Part shown: one piece after another, positions 35,160 to 46,748 of the stretch
Layout of the letters: the number at the start of each line of letters is the position of its first letter
Numbering within the stretch: position 1 is the stretch's first letter
Origin: Siphonodentalium dalli
Lineage: Eukaryota > Mollusca > Scaphopoda > Gadilida > Siphonodentaliidae
Reading direction: 5' to 3'
NCBI GenBank assembly: GCA_032622095.1
Contig: CP136069.1
Coordinates: 87,070,958 to 87,134,957 of the forward strand
Length of the DNA: 64,000 nt
Position numbers and translations under genes: made by a program
The notes under the pieces: generated by a model
The model's database searches: none
Seen by the model: only the letters and a program-made list of their open reading frames with translations
What the model was told of the DNA's origin: nothing

Positions 35160-35500
35160 TGATTAAATACCACTTTATTTTCGAATGCCCAGACAACATT
35201 ATTCCATATTATATACCATTTGGAAGAGGAACCAAAAGAGATATATATTCCACCAGAATACGAAGCAGCTGTTGCCTAGGACTGTCCACCAAGTGATAAA
35301 GATTCATTCCAAGACTCCCCCATGTCAACCCAGAATGCATCAGAATTCAAACTAAGAGATAGAGTTATTCCCCTTCCATTGAGTATAATAGACTTTATAG
35401 TACAGTCCGGATCAAAATTAAATACAGAACACATCTTGGTACCTTGACAAAAACAACATGTTCCCAGTTTATTCGACCGGATCAATTAATAATACAATGT
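35160..35500 (+). pseudogene. Possible degenerate coding remnant, unidentified
   Basis: One plus frame reads almost openly for about 110 codons: EEEPKEIYIPPEYEAAVA, stop (TAG near 35277), DCPPSDKDSFQDSPMS and on to FKLRDRVIPLPLSIIDFIV, then a TGA near 35447. The composition looks protein-like (acidic/proline-rich, then hydrophobic). I do not recognise the family. It could be a host pseudogene, an eroded transposon gene or chance. Confidence 0.25.
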
Positions 35501-35639
35501 TTTGGAGCTTCTTCTTTCAAATGGTATATAACATGGAACATGTGATCTGGTGATTCGAAAATTAAGTGGGCCTTTAATTGCATATATTCTGTTGAGTGTA
35601 ATAGGAGATGGCCCGGCCATAAATGGCTGGATTTAGTGT

Positions 35640-36040
35640 ACAGTACCCCTTTAAGGTGGTGCTGAGGCGACCAATTTTTGATACTTGCAGAAACCTGTTA
35701 TTCACAACCTGAAATTCAAAAGATGGGTCAGGACACAACTGATTTGCGTTTTTACTAAACTGCAAATATTTTTTGAACTATGTATAGTATGGTAAGCCGT
35801 TTTCACAATTTCGATTTATTTGGACTTTAGTGCATCACTAAAAGTGGTCAGCAGAATAATTGGGCGTGATTTTCAATGTTCAGCCCAATTACATCTGAAG
35901 TCAGTGTTTATATCGGTCACGTTACCGTTGCTAAGTGCTTGAAAATCTTATATTGGGCTGACTTAATGTGCTGCGTGGGCTAAGAATACACTCAGCTTTT
36001 TTATGGGAATAAATAATCAAAAAGCTATATCAATATAAGA
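35640..36040. other. No gene seen
   Basis: Intergenic or intronic. On the minus strand AATAAA occurs at about 35815 (TTTATT on the plus strand), which could serve the tentative terminal exon at 36394-36406. Confidence 0.35.
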
Positions 36041-36046
36041 AATGAA

Positions 36047-36205
36047 TGTAGTGGGTGTGTGTGTGTGTTATTGGGGGGATACGGCGATGTGGTCGTTGTG
36101 TGAACATTTAGTATGAACCGCTTCGCAGTTCACACAATGTACCCCCAACAACCCCCAGCGCCGTACCCCCCCCCCCCCCAATAACACACACCCACTTACA
36201 TTCAA
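36047..36205. repeat. Foldback repeat with (GT)n and G/C homopolymer arms
   Basis: The left arm GAATGTAGTGGGTGTGTGTG...TTATTGGGGGGATACGGCG is mirrored by CGCCGTACCCCCC...AATAACACACACCCACTTACATTC on the right. The inner part (GTGTGAAC and GTTCACAC) also pairs, so almost all 160 bp can form a hairpin. Probably a small MITE; no target duplication could be fixed. Confidence 0.65.
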
Positions 36206-36393
36206 TTCTTAAATATATCATATACATGGAGGTACGGCCTCAGTATGAGTGTTCATTGCTTCAATGTGCATACTCAAGAGAGCGTGAACAAATTCTCATT
36301 TCTTATTGAAATGGCCAAGTATCGATCTGAATCTCAACTCAGATCAAGCTTGAAAACCGGACTAGATATTTTAACAAGCCCATGGACGTAAGT

Positions 36394-36406
36394 TTACCTT
36401 ACCATT
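36394..36406 (-). CDS. Tentative terminal exon of the cadherin gene
   Basis: A strong minus-strand acceptor (a long pyrimidine tract from about 36450 ending CATGTCATCAG) lies at 36407. Joined to the exon at 37927-38029, which leaves two bases of a codon, it adds Q-M-V-R and a TAA stop at 36394-36396. The total coding length of all ten exons is then a multiple of three. The phase fit could be chance for such a short exon, and other acceptors cannot be excluded. Confidence 0.3.
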
Positions 36407-36559
36407 CTGATGACATGGGAATAAGAGAAGGAGACATCACAGAAGAGAAATAGCATTATTAAAAACAAATTACGAAAATAAATAATCTGTGAAGTATAAC
36501 AAAACATAAAAAGAATCCGTATTTGACGATTAAATTGACGAAATGTGAGACAGAATCTT

Positions 36560-36990
36560 TCCCTCGCCATATCTTTATTCGGTCTAAAACCATCTCTCCC
36601 AATCTCTCTAGCGATCTCTCCCCCTCTATCTCTCTCTTTCTCTCTCCTCTCTCTTTCTATCTCCATCCCTCTCTTTTGTTCTCTCTCTCTCTCTCTCCTC
36701 TCCCTCTCTCTCCCCCTCTCTCTCTCTCTCTCTCTTTTCGTCTCGAGTTGCAGATATTCTCAGTATATATAGTCCTGTTTGCTATCCTTTATTTTGTTGC
36801 TACCCTTTATTTTGTTTGCAATATACCGTTCTCCACTCTACACCCTTTCTATAAATTTAATCAGCACAACCTGCAGTTCGCACCCCTGTAATTTCTATCT
36901 ATCCTCCCTCACATTCTCTCTCTCTCTCTCTCTATCTCTCTTTGTATATATACCTTTCTATCTCTCGCGCTCCTCTCTCTAATAGAACCG
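36560..36990. repeat. (CT)n microsatellite-rich tract
   Basis: Long runs of TCTC with interspersed CCC at 36595-36740 and 36910-36980. ORFs in this tract (Ser/Leu-rich) are composition artefacts. Confidence 0.85.
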
Positions 36991-37009
36991 TAGAACAATT
37001 TACAATTTA

Positions 37010-37920
37010 GTTTTGTTGTATACCATGTCATTCTTTAACATGTTGTTGATTTCAATAAATATATTAAAAAAAACAATCTTTTCCAACGACGCCATTCTAG
37101 TGGTACGTGTTCCTGAAAAGATGAAAAGACATAATGTTGAATCAGGACAATGTTATGATCGTCAATTGGATGTATACCAAAATCGCATGGATACACATAT
37201 AAATGTAGGCCTGCCAACTTATTTTCGAACACAAGTGGATATATATATATGTATTACCATTAAAACTTTGGTCAAAAGGTTCAACAGTTTGAAATTTCAT
37301 GTCTGATACAACTGTAACATCAGATTGAAATTTCATACCAAAAATGGATGGAAATTGTTCTGATAATCTTATTCTGCAACCAGTATATAGTGTGTAATTC
37401 GTTGTTTTCAGACCAAAAGTCGAATATCTTCCTAATTTCGGTAAAATGTTTTGACTGAAACGACAACGTACCATTTCGGATTTTTCGAACCATATATAGA
37501 GGGGAGAATGTCCTAAATTTGGAAGTTTTTAGACAAAAATTCGAATATTTTCCTAATTTTTTTTAACTTTTTTGGACTGAAATATCCAACATTTCGATCT
37601 TTTCGCACCATTGAGGCCAAAATGTCCAACATTTAGATAGTTCGGTGCACCAGTTTCGAGGCGGGTCTGTAATAGAATTCCCCGAACTTGTGCAAGTGGT
37701 TCAAGTGGTGGAGATGGAAATTCTACGTTGGCTACAGCCTCATGCACCCACCCCACTAAGAGAGACCTCAAAAATATATCCACTTCCTTGCCAAGCATGT
37801 CTCCAGCTCCTGTCGATTAATACTATGATCTGGTAAATTTACCAAAGGATGAAGAAAATTATTCAGCTAAATGACAAGTTATTCCAAGCATATCAAAAAA
37901 GAGAAGGAAAGTTCGTTATA
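37010..37920. repeat. Eroded repeat related to the hAT MITEs; otherwise no clear gene
   Basis: Bases 37265-37640 contain TTTGAAATTTCATG, GAAATTTCATACC and ATTTTCCTAATTT words resembling the interior of the elements at 3602-4569 and 61532-62638. From 37640 to 37830 both strands are open and look weakly protein-like, but no domain or splice pattern could be supported. Confidence 0.35.
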
Positions 37921-37926
37921 ACTTAC

Positions 37927-38029
37927 TGAATTTTCTGGAAGTTGAAGTCACCCCAGTAGTCTGGCAAATCTCCTTCCTTCGGCATCACTAATTGTTTTGG
38001 AGGTGGAGGAGTGGGTTCTCTGGGTGGAG
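37927..38029 (-). CDS. Cadherin gene exon 9: proline-rich cytoplasmic tail
   Basis: Acceptor TTGCACCAG and donor CA|GTAAGT bound 103 nt that read PPREPTPPPPKQLVMPKEGD and then LPDYWGDFNFQKI. The first two bases complete the Thr codon begun by the exon at 46192-46235. The tail is rich in Pro, so SH3- or WW-type partners are possible; no catenin-binding motif is apparent. Two bases (CA) remain for the next exon, so the protein continues. The intron before it is 8.2 kb and holds the large inverted repeat of 38.1-45.4 kb. Confidence 0.7.
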
Positions 38030-38094
38030 CTGGTGCAATGAGGAGACGAAACAATCGAATCAACTTTAGCTTAGTATTAATATACACTAATAGT

Positions 38095-38333
38095 GCCAAA
38101 TTTGAGCAGTAATCGCTTGTCGCATTTGTGAAATGACTATATCGGCTCAATTAGCCAGCAATCAACCCACTACTCCCATACACGGTATGGGAATCAGTTT
38201 GCAGAGTATGGGCGGGGATTTTGTCGATGTACAGTAATGCTCTAAGTAGTCGACTTCTTAACCACATCAGAATTATGGGTGACTTTTCAGGATTTAGTCG
38301 GAAATATGGCTTGTTGCCATTCATCGGAAAGCT
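38095..38333. repeat. Left arm of outer inverted repeat (with truncated Tc1-type MITE)
   Basis: Bases 38095-38231 are the inverse of 45251-45395: CCAAATTTGAGCAGTAATCG, GCTCAATTAGCC, CATACCGTGT-like, GCGGGGATTTTGTCGATGTA. At 38232 the CAGTAATGCTCTAAGTAGTC end of a Tc1/mariner-type MITE begins after a TA, but the copy stops after CATTCATCGGAAAGCT (38333) and lacks its other arm. The full-length counterpart is 45112-45250. Confidence 0.8.
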
Positions 38334-38339
38334 GTCACA

Positions 38340-39785
38340 GAAACCATCTTGATACAAACAAAACTGTCAACAAACATCGCTAATCGTGTAAGAAGTTCAA
38401 ATATTTTGAAGTCGTTCTATAATTATTATGTAATTGTATATATGTTGTACACTGTGTCTCCATTACGTGGAGGAATAAACAAAAATCTCTCTCAAGGTCC
38501 AATCGATAGTACTGACGTCGTAAACTTTATAATTATTAATTACGCGCGCCGCGTGTATAACTGGTGGAGATATTATCGTTCCACATGGGCGCTGACATTA
38601 TCAATGGAGGTTTTATTTATAGAATGGGAATTTTTGGGATGATTAAAAGTCGAACTGCGCGATTAGGAGGCCGGTTACCGGTAAAAGGTGTAGTTGGGAA
38701 TTTCAATTTCGTTTATTTGTCGTTGATTAATGTTCATTTTTGGTTTGTGATAAGCTATGTCAATTACAAATAAAAGAAATGAAAAAGATAATTTGTAAGT
38801 CCTATATTTCAACTTTTATAGACAGTTTTCGTTCTGCAGCCCACTGGGGGTTTGGACGGAGACGGCCGAGTCGGCCGCCGGTTCGTTAATTAGGTGCTGG
38901 TTGCTATTGTTATTTTAACGGAATTCTGAGTTGGTCATTCGTAAAACCAATATATTTTATATTCTATAATTACAATCTTTGGTTTATAATATATGATCTT
39001 GAGCGCGTTACCATTTCTGACATTGGTTTTCTTGTTTTATTAAGTGCGTGCATGTATGAAACTTTTCACTCTATATGGTAGCCTAATGAATAATAAAATG
39101 CTCTTCATTGTCTCTCCGATGTAAACTATATTAAATTGAACCCATCGCTTTATGTTCTGTGGCCTACAAATTAGTTGCGTGTAAGAGCTGGGTTGTTGCC
39201 CTTGTGGCATACCACATATATGGTGGGAATACCAAACGTAGAATCGCAGGACTCTGATCATGTTCAATCACATCAACGGATTCTCTTTTTTACAGCTGTC
39301 CTTGTATTGAATACCCCTATATACGAATCTCTATACTCTGGCTAACGCAACTAGAGATCATACTCCACCAGTACAAAAACCTTGGAACTGTTTTAAGTTT
39401 TGATCGGGAACCTTATAAAGTCGAACATCATTACGCAGAGAATATATTTCTTAGCTGTTATCTGTTCCTTGGTAATGTACTTCACTGTAGGTAAAAGTCC
39501 CATCTCAAAATTTCATGATTTTCTCTGACTTTTGAGAGCCGATATCGCAATAAGGGTGGATACACACATGCATGTAATCTCTGTAAATATCGTGTATTTG
39601 GCGTTTTACATGGATCATACACACCGTGCAATATGTGTCCGCTGACAACCCAATCATTGCGACTGTGTTTGACCACAGTGAGTTAAACTCTGAATCGCTG
39701 AAGAGCCGTTGAATCGGACGAAGTCGTCAGGCCGCTTAAAATAATTATTCGCGCGATAACTCAAATGGTCGACATTCTGTTTAAA
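38340..39785. other. No gene seen
   Basis: Intronic with respect to the cadherin gene, AT-rich. I found no copy of this segment in the corresponding position on the other side of the inverted repeat. Confidence 0.4.
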
Positions 39786-39791
39786 TCGATT

Positions 39792-40341
39792 CGAGTTTCT
39801 GTGCAGTAAATATGCGTATTACTTAAGGAGTTGTGATGAGTTTTCGAGTGTTTTTATGTGTATCTGAGACTGGTAAATTGGACTGCGAATGTCATCTGAA
39901 ATATGAATCCATAACATATTCGAAATATTGTGTGCATATATATTATGAATGTGTTTCAATTGAAATTAATTGAACATCCATCTCAGCATTCAGATTTGCG
40001 ATCTCAAGAACGTGAATGAATGATAGCGCGATGCCTTGATCACACGCACGTGAATGCTGCCGTTTGCATGCATGCACCTAATCGGATATTCGTTTAGTAT
40101 TAACATGCTTGGAGTTTGTATATAGACCACACATGCCGGACGACACGCTATGGCGTATCAACGATTTGTTATACTCATGTTTATTTTACAGACTTTATGA
40201 CTCGTTCCCACTCGACTAGACCGTTCCGCGACAAAGAAACCGAATCATCTTATCGAATATGCATATATCGTATTGCTCCAAATTTTGCAATTCTGGCTTT
40301 TTAAGAGTCATCAGATAATATTGTAACGATTCTATGTTAAC
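39792..40341. repeat. Left arm of 550 bp inverted repeat
   Basis: Runs from CGAGTTTCTGTGCAGTAAAT to CGATTCTATGTTAAC. Its inverse is found in two pieces: 43697-43977 (pairs with 39792-40078) and 41481-41767 (pairs with 40079-40341). The right-hand pieces are split by the transposon at 41768-43696. Identity is high by eye, with scattered substitutions. Confidence 0.85.
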
Positions 40342-40344
40342 CTT

Positions 40345-41480
40345 AAACATCCGTACATGTATCATCACAATGTGCTATGTGTGACACATGTGTGTGCCTT
40401 CTTATCTGGATGTCGATGGGCCTCTGTATTGTGTCTATGTAGCACATGTAGTCAGCTTACCAACTTATAACACCATGTTTAAACAAACTCAAACCAGACC
40501 ATGCGGTTTTGATAAATAACGTATCTTCCTCAGATGAAGCTATATATATATATATATTTATCTGGGGAAGTGTTATGTTACAACACCACTGTCACATCAC
40601 TATAACCGAGTGGATGAATTAGCCGACTAAAAGACAGAACATGTGGTCTTCGGATGTAGCCTAGACTAGTATGTTCGCGGATAGAGCACGTATAAATATT
40701 TATCTTTTTTCCTGTGATGTTTTGTATAAGAATTATCATTGGAAATTGCTCGTCTGACCGCCACCATGTGCTATGGTGTCCATTTTTCTCTGTTGAATGG
40801 TTTGACAGAGGTTAAGACTCCGCCCCAACAAAACAAGTACTCTCCCCGAAGACAAATAAATTTATGATGAATGACACGTTATACTCATCATCGGGCCTCG
40901 TGAAAGTTTGCACGAGTGGAGCTATAATCACAACAATTATCTCTGTCTGTGAACAAAGCAAAAACAGCCAGTCTGCATAAAATCATAATAAAATTATAAT
41001 TGATCCCTTAATCAGTCAATTCGTCCGGTCCCTTGTGTGTTGCGCGGATATTTTGTGGCATCTCGAATTTAGTATTATGAAATACCATGTCTGAATCAGA
41101 TGCGCCATTGGAAATTGTGCCCATAGACGAAGCGTTAGGGAAAGTCAGATGCGACTTGACGCTGAACATCCATAACAATTTTGGTTAGAACCATAAACCA
41201 AACTCAGGACGGAGATAAGATTCATTTCGGTTAAACATACATATCAATTACAGTATATGCAACCTATACGATAACATAATGAAGTCTTGTGTAAATATTA
41301 TGCCCACTAAATATGTGGTCCTATATAGGGCTAAATTAGAAAAGTTATAAACCATAGTGCAATTTACATGTGCACATAACAATCATGGCAGTATACACAT
41401 GTTCCACAGTGAAGTGTTTATTATAAATAGCAGTAACTTTGTTGTGTGTGTGTGTACATATATGTTCGGATGTTTAGTGT
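40345..41480. other. Loop of the inverted repeat, no gene seen
   Basis: About 1.1 kb between the inner ends of the 550 bp arms. A (TA)n run lies at 40540-40560. No ORF with a recognisable domain. Confidence 0.4.
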
Positions 41481-43977
41481 GTTAACATAGAATCGTTACA
41501 ATTTTATCTGATGACTCTCAAAAAATCCAGAATTGCATAATTTGGAGCAATACGATATATATATTATGTATATTCAATAAGATGATTCGGTTTCATTGTC
41601 GCGTAACGGTCTACTCGAGTGGGAACGAGTTATAATTGAAAGTCTGTAAAATAAACATGATTATGACAAATCGTTGATACGCCGTAGCGTGTCTTCTGGC
41701 ATGTGTGGTCTATATACAAATTCCAAGCATGTTAATACTAAACGAATAACCGATTAGCTGCATGCATGGGTGATTCTCCCGTAAACGAGCAAACCCATGT
41801 CCTGCGTTATTAGTTCATCCTATGAAAAACAATGGCCACCATACATAAAAGTGATGGTAATGATCTTGTAGCTCACGATACAGGCATTCATTAGATACAT
41901 TTCGGGTTTAGTATGGACGTGTGACAACATATATGCCATGTGTATATTACAGGCTACGTACCCCGAAACAGCATGTCCCAAATCAAAGGCATTCAACTTC
42001 CCTGATTGTTCCCATTCGCCACCGAACGATTTATCTTTAAACCAATTAATATTCTTGTGCGGAATTTTGCACTGAACGCCATGCAATTCGTATAATTTTA
42101 TGAAATAAAATATTTAGTTAGTGGAAAGCATGTGAAGTCTTCCAAAAGCATGTCCCGTTATATAGAATCATTACCCAAACGCACGATAAAGACGGCGGAT
42201 ATTTTCACCAGAAACATAGCTTGTTCATATCTATGGTTGCATCGTGGAGTAAATATCCTTTAATGTCTAGAAAAAATAAACCAAGGTTATGTTTCCTTGA
42301 ATAATTTTTCAAAATCAACCTTTGAAACTAGAAATCGCTAGCGTATATTTATTCAGCGTCATTACACAAACGCAGATAATTTGAATGTTACATGCTGTAG
42401 GCGAACGATTAAAAGTTTATTTCGAAAGCTCGCAGCGGTTGTTTGTTCATAAACTAGTTCATTTTCATAGGTGATGGATATTTAAAATATAAGAGCACGC
42501 TGAAACGAAAATCGTCATTACCCAAACGCGTCATTACCCAAACACTCCTTCTGTTTGGGTAATGACTCAATTTTAATTTTGAAATATCCAGAGACGCAAA
42601 CACGATCTAACAAATAAAACATGTTAAGGGATGATCTGGGTGTAAATAAAAAGAACAAATATGACATATGGATTAGTTTTAGTGCGTTTATATAAAATCG
42701 GGGGGGGGGGGGGGTGAGTGAATGAGTGGTGGTGGGGGGGGGGGGGGGGTGATCAACGGAATCTAACGAATTCTCTAAATGGATTGACGTTTACATCAAA
42801 CAGTCTCAGTGAGAAGCAGATGACAGTTTGAAAAGTCAATTATTTCCGTACTTGTCAACAACCGTTCTGCCTGCGGGGCGATTTCCGGCTCGTGTGTTAT
42901 AGCAACGGCGTCAAAATACACATTTTGGACCATCAGAATATCACACTGACAATTCTATCTGATTGAGCGCACCGAGAAACCCCTAAATACCAAATTTCAG
43001 TTCAATATCTTGAAACATGTAAGAGAAATCCATCGACAATGTTTTCTACTCTAAATTATCATTGCAATTTGGTGAACCCCTTGGGGAACAGACTTTGATT
43101 GACGTATGTTCACGTTGTCTACATCAGAGTTCCTCGATCGTTTGGAGTCAAACCAAGTGTACGAGGGACCAGGGCATGCCCGACTTGATAGGAATCGCCT
43201 TTTATGCGATCAAAATCTGTTTCCAATTATCATATATGAACGCTGTATTCGTTGACCTTTAGAGAGTTTGAACTCTAAGTCACGCCCACAAAGCACATCA
43301 ATTTCCACCACGTATATTCAAATGGCTGTATCTCATAGACGTCTCAACGCGCGGAGCTACGCAATACGTCGTTTGGGCGGACACATCATCGGCTACTCAA
43401 ACAATATATACTCATAACGATAATTCAACTATTAAAGGGCACATGTCAACAAGTTTTGGAGAAAGGGCGAATTTGACAATGACGTTGCCCTGATTCAACC
43501 CCAAAAAACGTCATTGGCACATGCTGTAATGAACGACCTTGATTGACCTTGACCTGGCCCTATAATTTTTCCAAATGTCATTTTCGTGGTCACCAATATC
43601 TGTGCTACATACTCACATAAAATTCATCGGCATGTGACAAACTTTTTTTTCCCAGAATGTTCCGGACGAAATTGTTCATTTAATGGAGAATCACCCGCAT
43701 GCGAAACGGCAGCATTCACGTGCGTGTGATCAAGGTATCGCGTTATCATTCATTCACGTTCTTGAGATCGCAAATCTGAATGCTGAGATGAATGTTCAAT
43801 TAATTTCAATTGAAACACATTCATAATATATATGCACACAATATTTCGAATATGTTATGGATTCATATTTCCGATGTCATTCGCAGTCCAATTTATCAGT
43901 CTCAGATACACATAAAAACACTCGAAAACTCATCAGAACTCCTTATGTAATACGCATATTTACTGCACAGAAACTCG
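41481..43977. repeat. Right arm of 550 bp inverted repeat, split by an insertion
   Basis: Segments 41481-41767 and 43697-43977 together are the inverse of 39792-40341. The 1.93 kb between them is absent from the left arm, which defines it as an insertion. Confidence 0.85.
41768..43696. mobile_element. Unclassified DNA transposon inserted in the inverted repeat
   Basis: The ends are the perfect 12 bp inverted repeat GGGTGATTCTCC and GGAGAATCACCC. Similarity continues inward (TAAAYGARCAA), giving about 25 bp. GCAT flanks both sides (41764-41767, 43697-43700). Comparison with the uninterrupted left arm (around 40070-40085) confirms the borders and a duplication of about 4-5 bp. The interior has no transposase ORF. 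It contains a small inverted pair (GTCATTACCCAAAC / GTTTGGGTAATGAC at 42520-42570) and two long G tracts (42702-42716 and about 42734-42750). The superfamily is not clear from the ends. Confidence 0.8.
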
Positions 43978-43989
43978 GCGTTTGGCGCA

Positions 43990-45100
43990 TCTTCATCTGT
44001 GCCGTTCCCATCTTTCTGGACCGACAGTGGTCCCTTCATATCGCGCGGATATTGAGAACGACAGGGATTTTTTAAATTCTGTCAAATCGTATGCTTCATT
44101 GGCAGATTCAACTATATACCGGCATTTGTTTTGGAAGCGTGGGAGTCAAGGAACTATACTAGTGAATGGATGTTCTAGAAAATTTGAGTGAGCAAAAGCA
44201 AAAACACCATTGAAAAAATTCGCCAAAAAAAAATTAATGGTCTGATCTGGGAAAACTAAATGACAACTAGTGGATAAATACTCCTGCTTCGTGTGGACAT
44301 ACACATACGATGCTCGATGTCTGTATTACGATGAGAAACAAACATATCCCCATATCATATACGTGAAAATGACTTTCCCGTATTCTCGGTTTTGGCGATA
44401 CCCTCGGTTTTGGCGATACCACGTACACGGGGGAGAGACAATCATAAGGACAGACAGATATCAAAATTGCTATATATGAACAAAGAGAAATACCACCCTA
44501 GCACAAAACATTTAAAACTTCTTTGGTGAACATTCAAACCAATTACCAAATTTGAGATATGATATCCTGTGACTGAGTCAATCTTGTACAGATAAACACA
44601 TGAGAATAACTCTGGAACGGAGAATGTGTACACCACTATAAATACTATAAGGCCGTGTGATGAGCACATACATACCAAAATTCATTAAGATCATATTACC
44701 AATGACTGAGATACTCAGGGAGACGGACACAATGACAAAAAAGGCACAATAGGCTTGTTGTCTCATCCCATTCCAATCACCCATAATTATCCACCAGCAT
44801 TTTGTTAAAATATTAATCTGTGTTGTATTGGGAATAGATATTGTTTACAACAAATGTCAACATTTCTAGATATACAGATCTAGACGAATAACTCTGAAAC
44901 GGAAAACCCAAACAAAACTATTGCACAATCGTTACACCCATCTGAACGTACTGATATAGTGGTGAACATCCATACAAAATTTCATTGAGAATTTTGAGAT
45001 CCGACAACTTATGGTTGAGATATCTGCTCGGTCGGATGGAGGACGGTTGGGGGACAGGGAGATTGTAATTCAGTATACCCACCATTTACTTCGGTCGTGC
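43990..45100. other. No gene seen
   Basis: Intronic, AT-rich. Includes a direct repeat TCTCGGTTTTGGCGATACC (44385-44420). No coding signal. Confidence 0.4.
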
Positions 45101-45111
45101 GGGTATAATTA

Positions 45112-45250
45112 CAGAAATGCTCTAAGTAATCGACTTCTTAACCCCAAGAGCTTTCCGATGAATGGCAACAAGCCATATTTCCGACTAAATCCTGAAAAGT
45201 TACCCATAATTCTGCTGTGGTTAAGAAGTCGACTACTTAGAGCATTACTG
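45112..45250. mobile_element. Tc1/mariner-type MITE, full copy
   Basis: Starts CAGAAATGCTCTAAGTAATC, ends GTCGACTACTTAGAGCATTACTG, and TA lies on both sides. The core TTTCCGATGAATGGCAACAA and AATCCTGAAAAGTTACCCAT is shared, inverted, with 38232-38333 and with 61314-61479. Bases 45251-45395 continue the outer inverted repeat. Confidence 0.8.
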
Positions 45251-45639
45251 TACATCGACAAAATCCCCGCCCATACTCTGCAAACTGATTCCCATACCGT
45301 GTGTATATGGGAGTAGTGGGTTGATTGGTGGCTAATTGAGCCGATATAGACATTTCACAAATGCGACAAGCGATTACTGCTCAAATTTGGCAATATTTGA
45401 CTCATCTCCATGCACTATATATCGTATATTGGATGTCTGAATCAAGCGCCCAATAACAATGTCGTTTTTCTCGGTGACACCATATTCTCTTCAGATTGGA
45501 CCACATGGTAAGTATTGCATGCAACAGAGGGTGAAGTAGCGGGCAGTTGAGCCAGAATCGACATATCACACACACAAACATGCCGTTAATATTTCACCAG
45601 CTCTATCCCGGTACGATATGGTCAAGATGGCTAAGTTAA

Positions 45640-45862
45640 TCAAGATAGCGAAGTTGATTAATCGAGATTGAATATTAATTTGGTTAAGTTGTTTAATCAA
45701 GATAGCTAAACTTGATTACTCAAGATAGCTTACTTGATTAATAAATATATAGCTATGTTGATTAATCAAGATAGCTAATCAAGATATAGCTAAGTTGATT
45801 AATCAAGATATAGGTAAGTTAATTACTCAAAATAGTAACTAAGTGTTTGGCGGTTCTACGCT
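45640..45862. mobile_element. One-ended relative of foldback B
   Basis: About seven degenerate copies of TTGATTAATCAAGATAGCTA are followed by GGCGGTTCTACGCTGACGTA, the terminal sequence of element B (59010-60158). The matching left terminus is missing, so this is a truncated or half element. Confidence 0.65.
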
Positions 45863-46191
45863 GACGTAAAATGAACAAAGTTGATAATTTTCATTAGACA
45901 TTGTTGGCCAAATATGAGTAATTAAAATCAACATGGATCCGGAGATAAGACATTGATGGAAAGAACTCTAAGAGCTCTTTCCATCAATGTATCACATTAT
46001 TATAATCAATAAATTTGAAAAATGATAAAGGAAATATGGGTTGATACAAAAATCGGACTTGGCACTGAAAGGGTTAAATGAGACACATTTTCACAATAGT
46101 CCATAGTGCGCATCTGTGGTGTATCCTTTCGTTCAATGTCTGTTCAATGTCAAATTTAGCAGAGCTGGATCTCTATATATATTATACTTAC

Positions 46192-46235
46192 TCGGTGGTC
46201 GTTTCTCTGGTGTAACAACTCTCTTTGGGGTCCTC
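46192..46235 (-). CDS. Cadherin gene exon 8: 44 nt mini-exon of the cytoplasmic tail
   Basis: Bounded by acceptor TCTTTTACAG and donor A|GTAAGTAT. It reads G + AGG ACC CCA ... CCA CCG + A, that is RTPKRVVTPEKRPP, with one base left over on each side. The first G completes the AA left by the exon at 47608-48356 to give Lys, and the last A pairs with CT of the next exon to give Thr. The basic, proline-containing stretch suits a juxtamembrane cytoplasmic tail. Its small size means gene finders will probably miss it. Confidence 0.75.
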
Positions 46236-46239
46236 CTGT

Positions 46240-46745
46240 AAAAGACGGTTTTAAATTGTACAATGACCTGAACATATAATGTACAGCAATGTTGACATTT
46301 GAATGGGCGTTAGCAGTATATTATTCCAAGTGATAGTCAAAGGCTCAAGCATACAAATGGTATATAAGTAAATAGATACTCTTTGTCGAAGACTTTCGCC
46401 ACCTGGCCTTCATTGGCGATGATTTATCAAGAATTTCCACATGTAAGGCATTCACACAAATATTTACATAATGAGATTACTGTTGGTGAAGCTCAGATTT
46501 TCGTTTTCGTCATCGAGACGTCTAATGATTGCCCATGAACACAACATACATTAATTAACTATGACAGGTACATTTTCACCTAACTTAATTGTTTGTCTTT
46601 TAGTAAATTAAACATGAGATAAATGCAAGTTAAACCCGCTATGACTAATATTCATGGAATGTAATAACATTGTTCCTCGAGGGTTTCCAGACTTGAAAAA
46701 CTAGTCCAAGTTTCATTCGACGCAAACCAGCTAGTGACGTGACGC
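46240..46745. other. Intron, nothing recognised
   Basis: The word TCCAAGTTTCATTCGACGCA with AACCAGCTAGTG at 46705-46735 recurs near 48538-48568, so part is a dispersed repeat. Confidence 0.4.
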
Positions 46746-46748
46746 TGT

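Noticed and set aside
36523-36982. Ser/Leu-rich ORFs up to 122 residues
   Set aside because: Encoded by (CT)n microsatellite sequence; composition only.
37645-37836. Plus ORF (LVQVVQVVEMEILRWLQPHA) and opposing minus frame
   Set aside because: Both strands are open and weakly protein-like, and I could not find consistent splice borders or a family.
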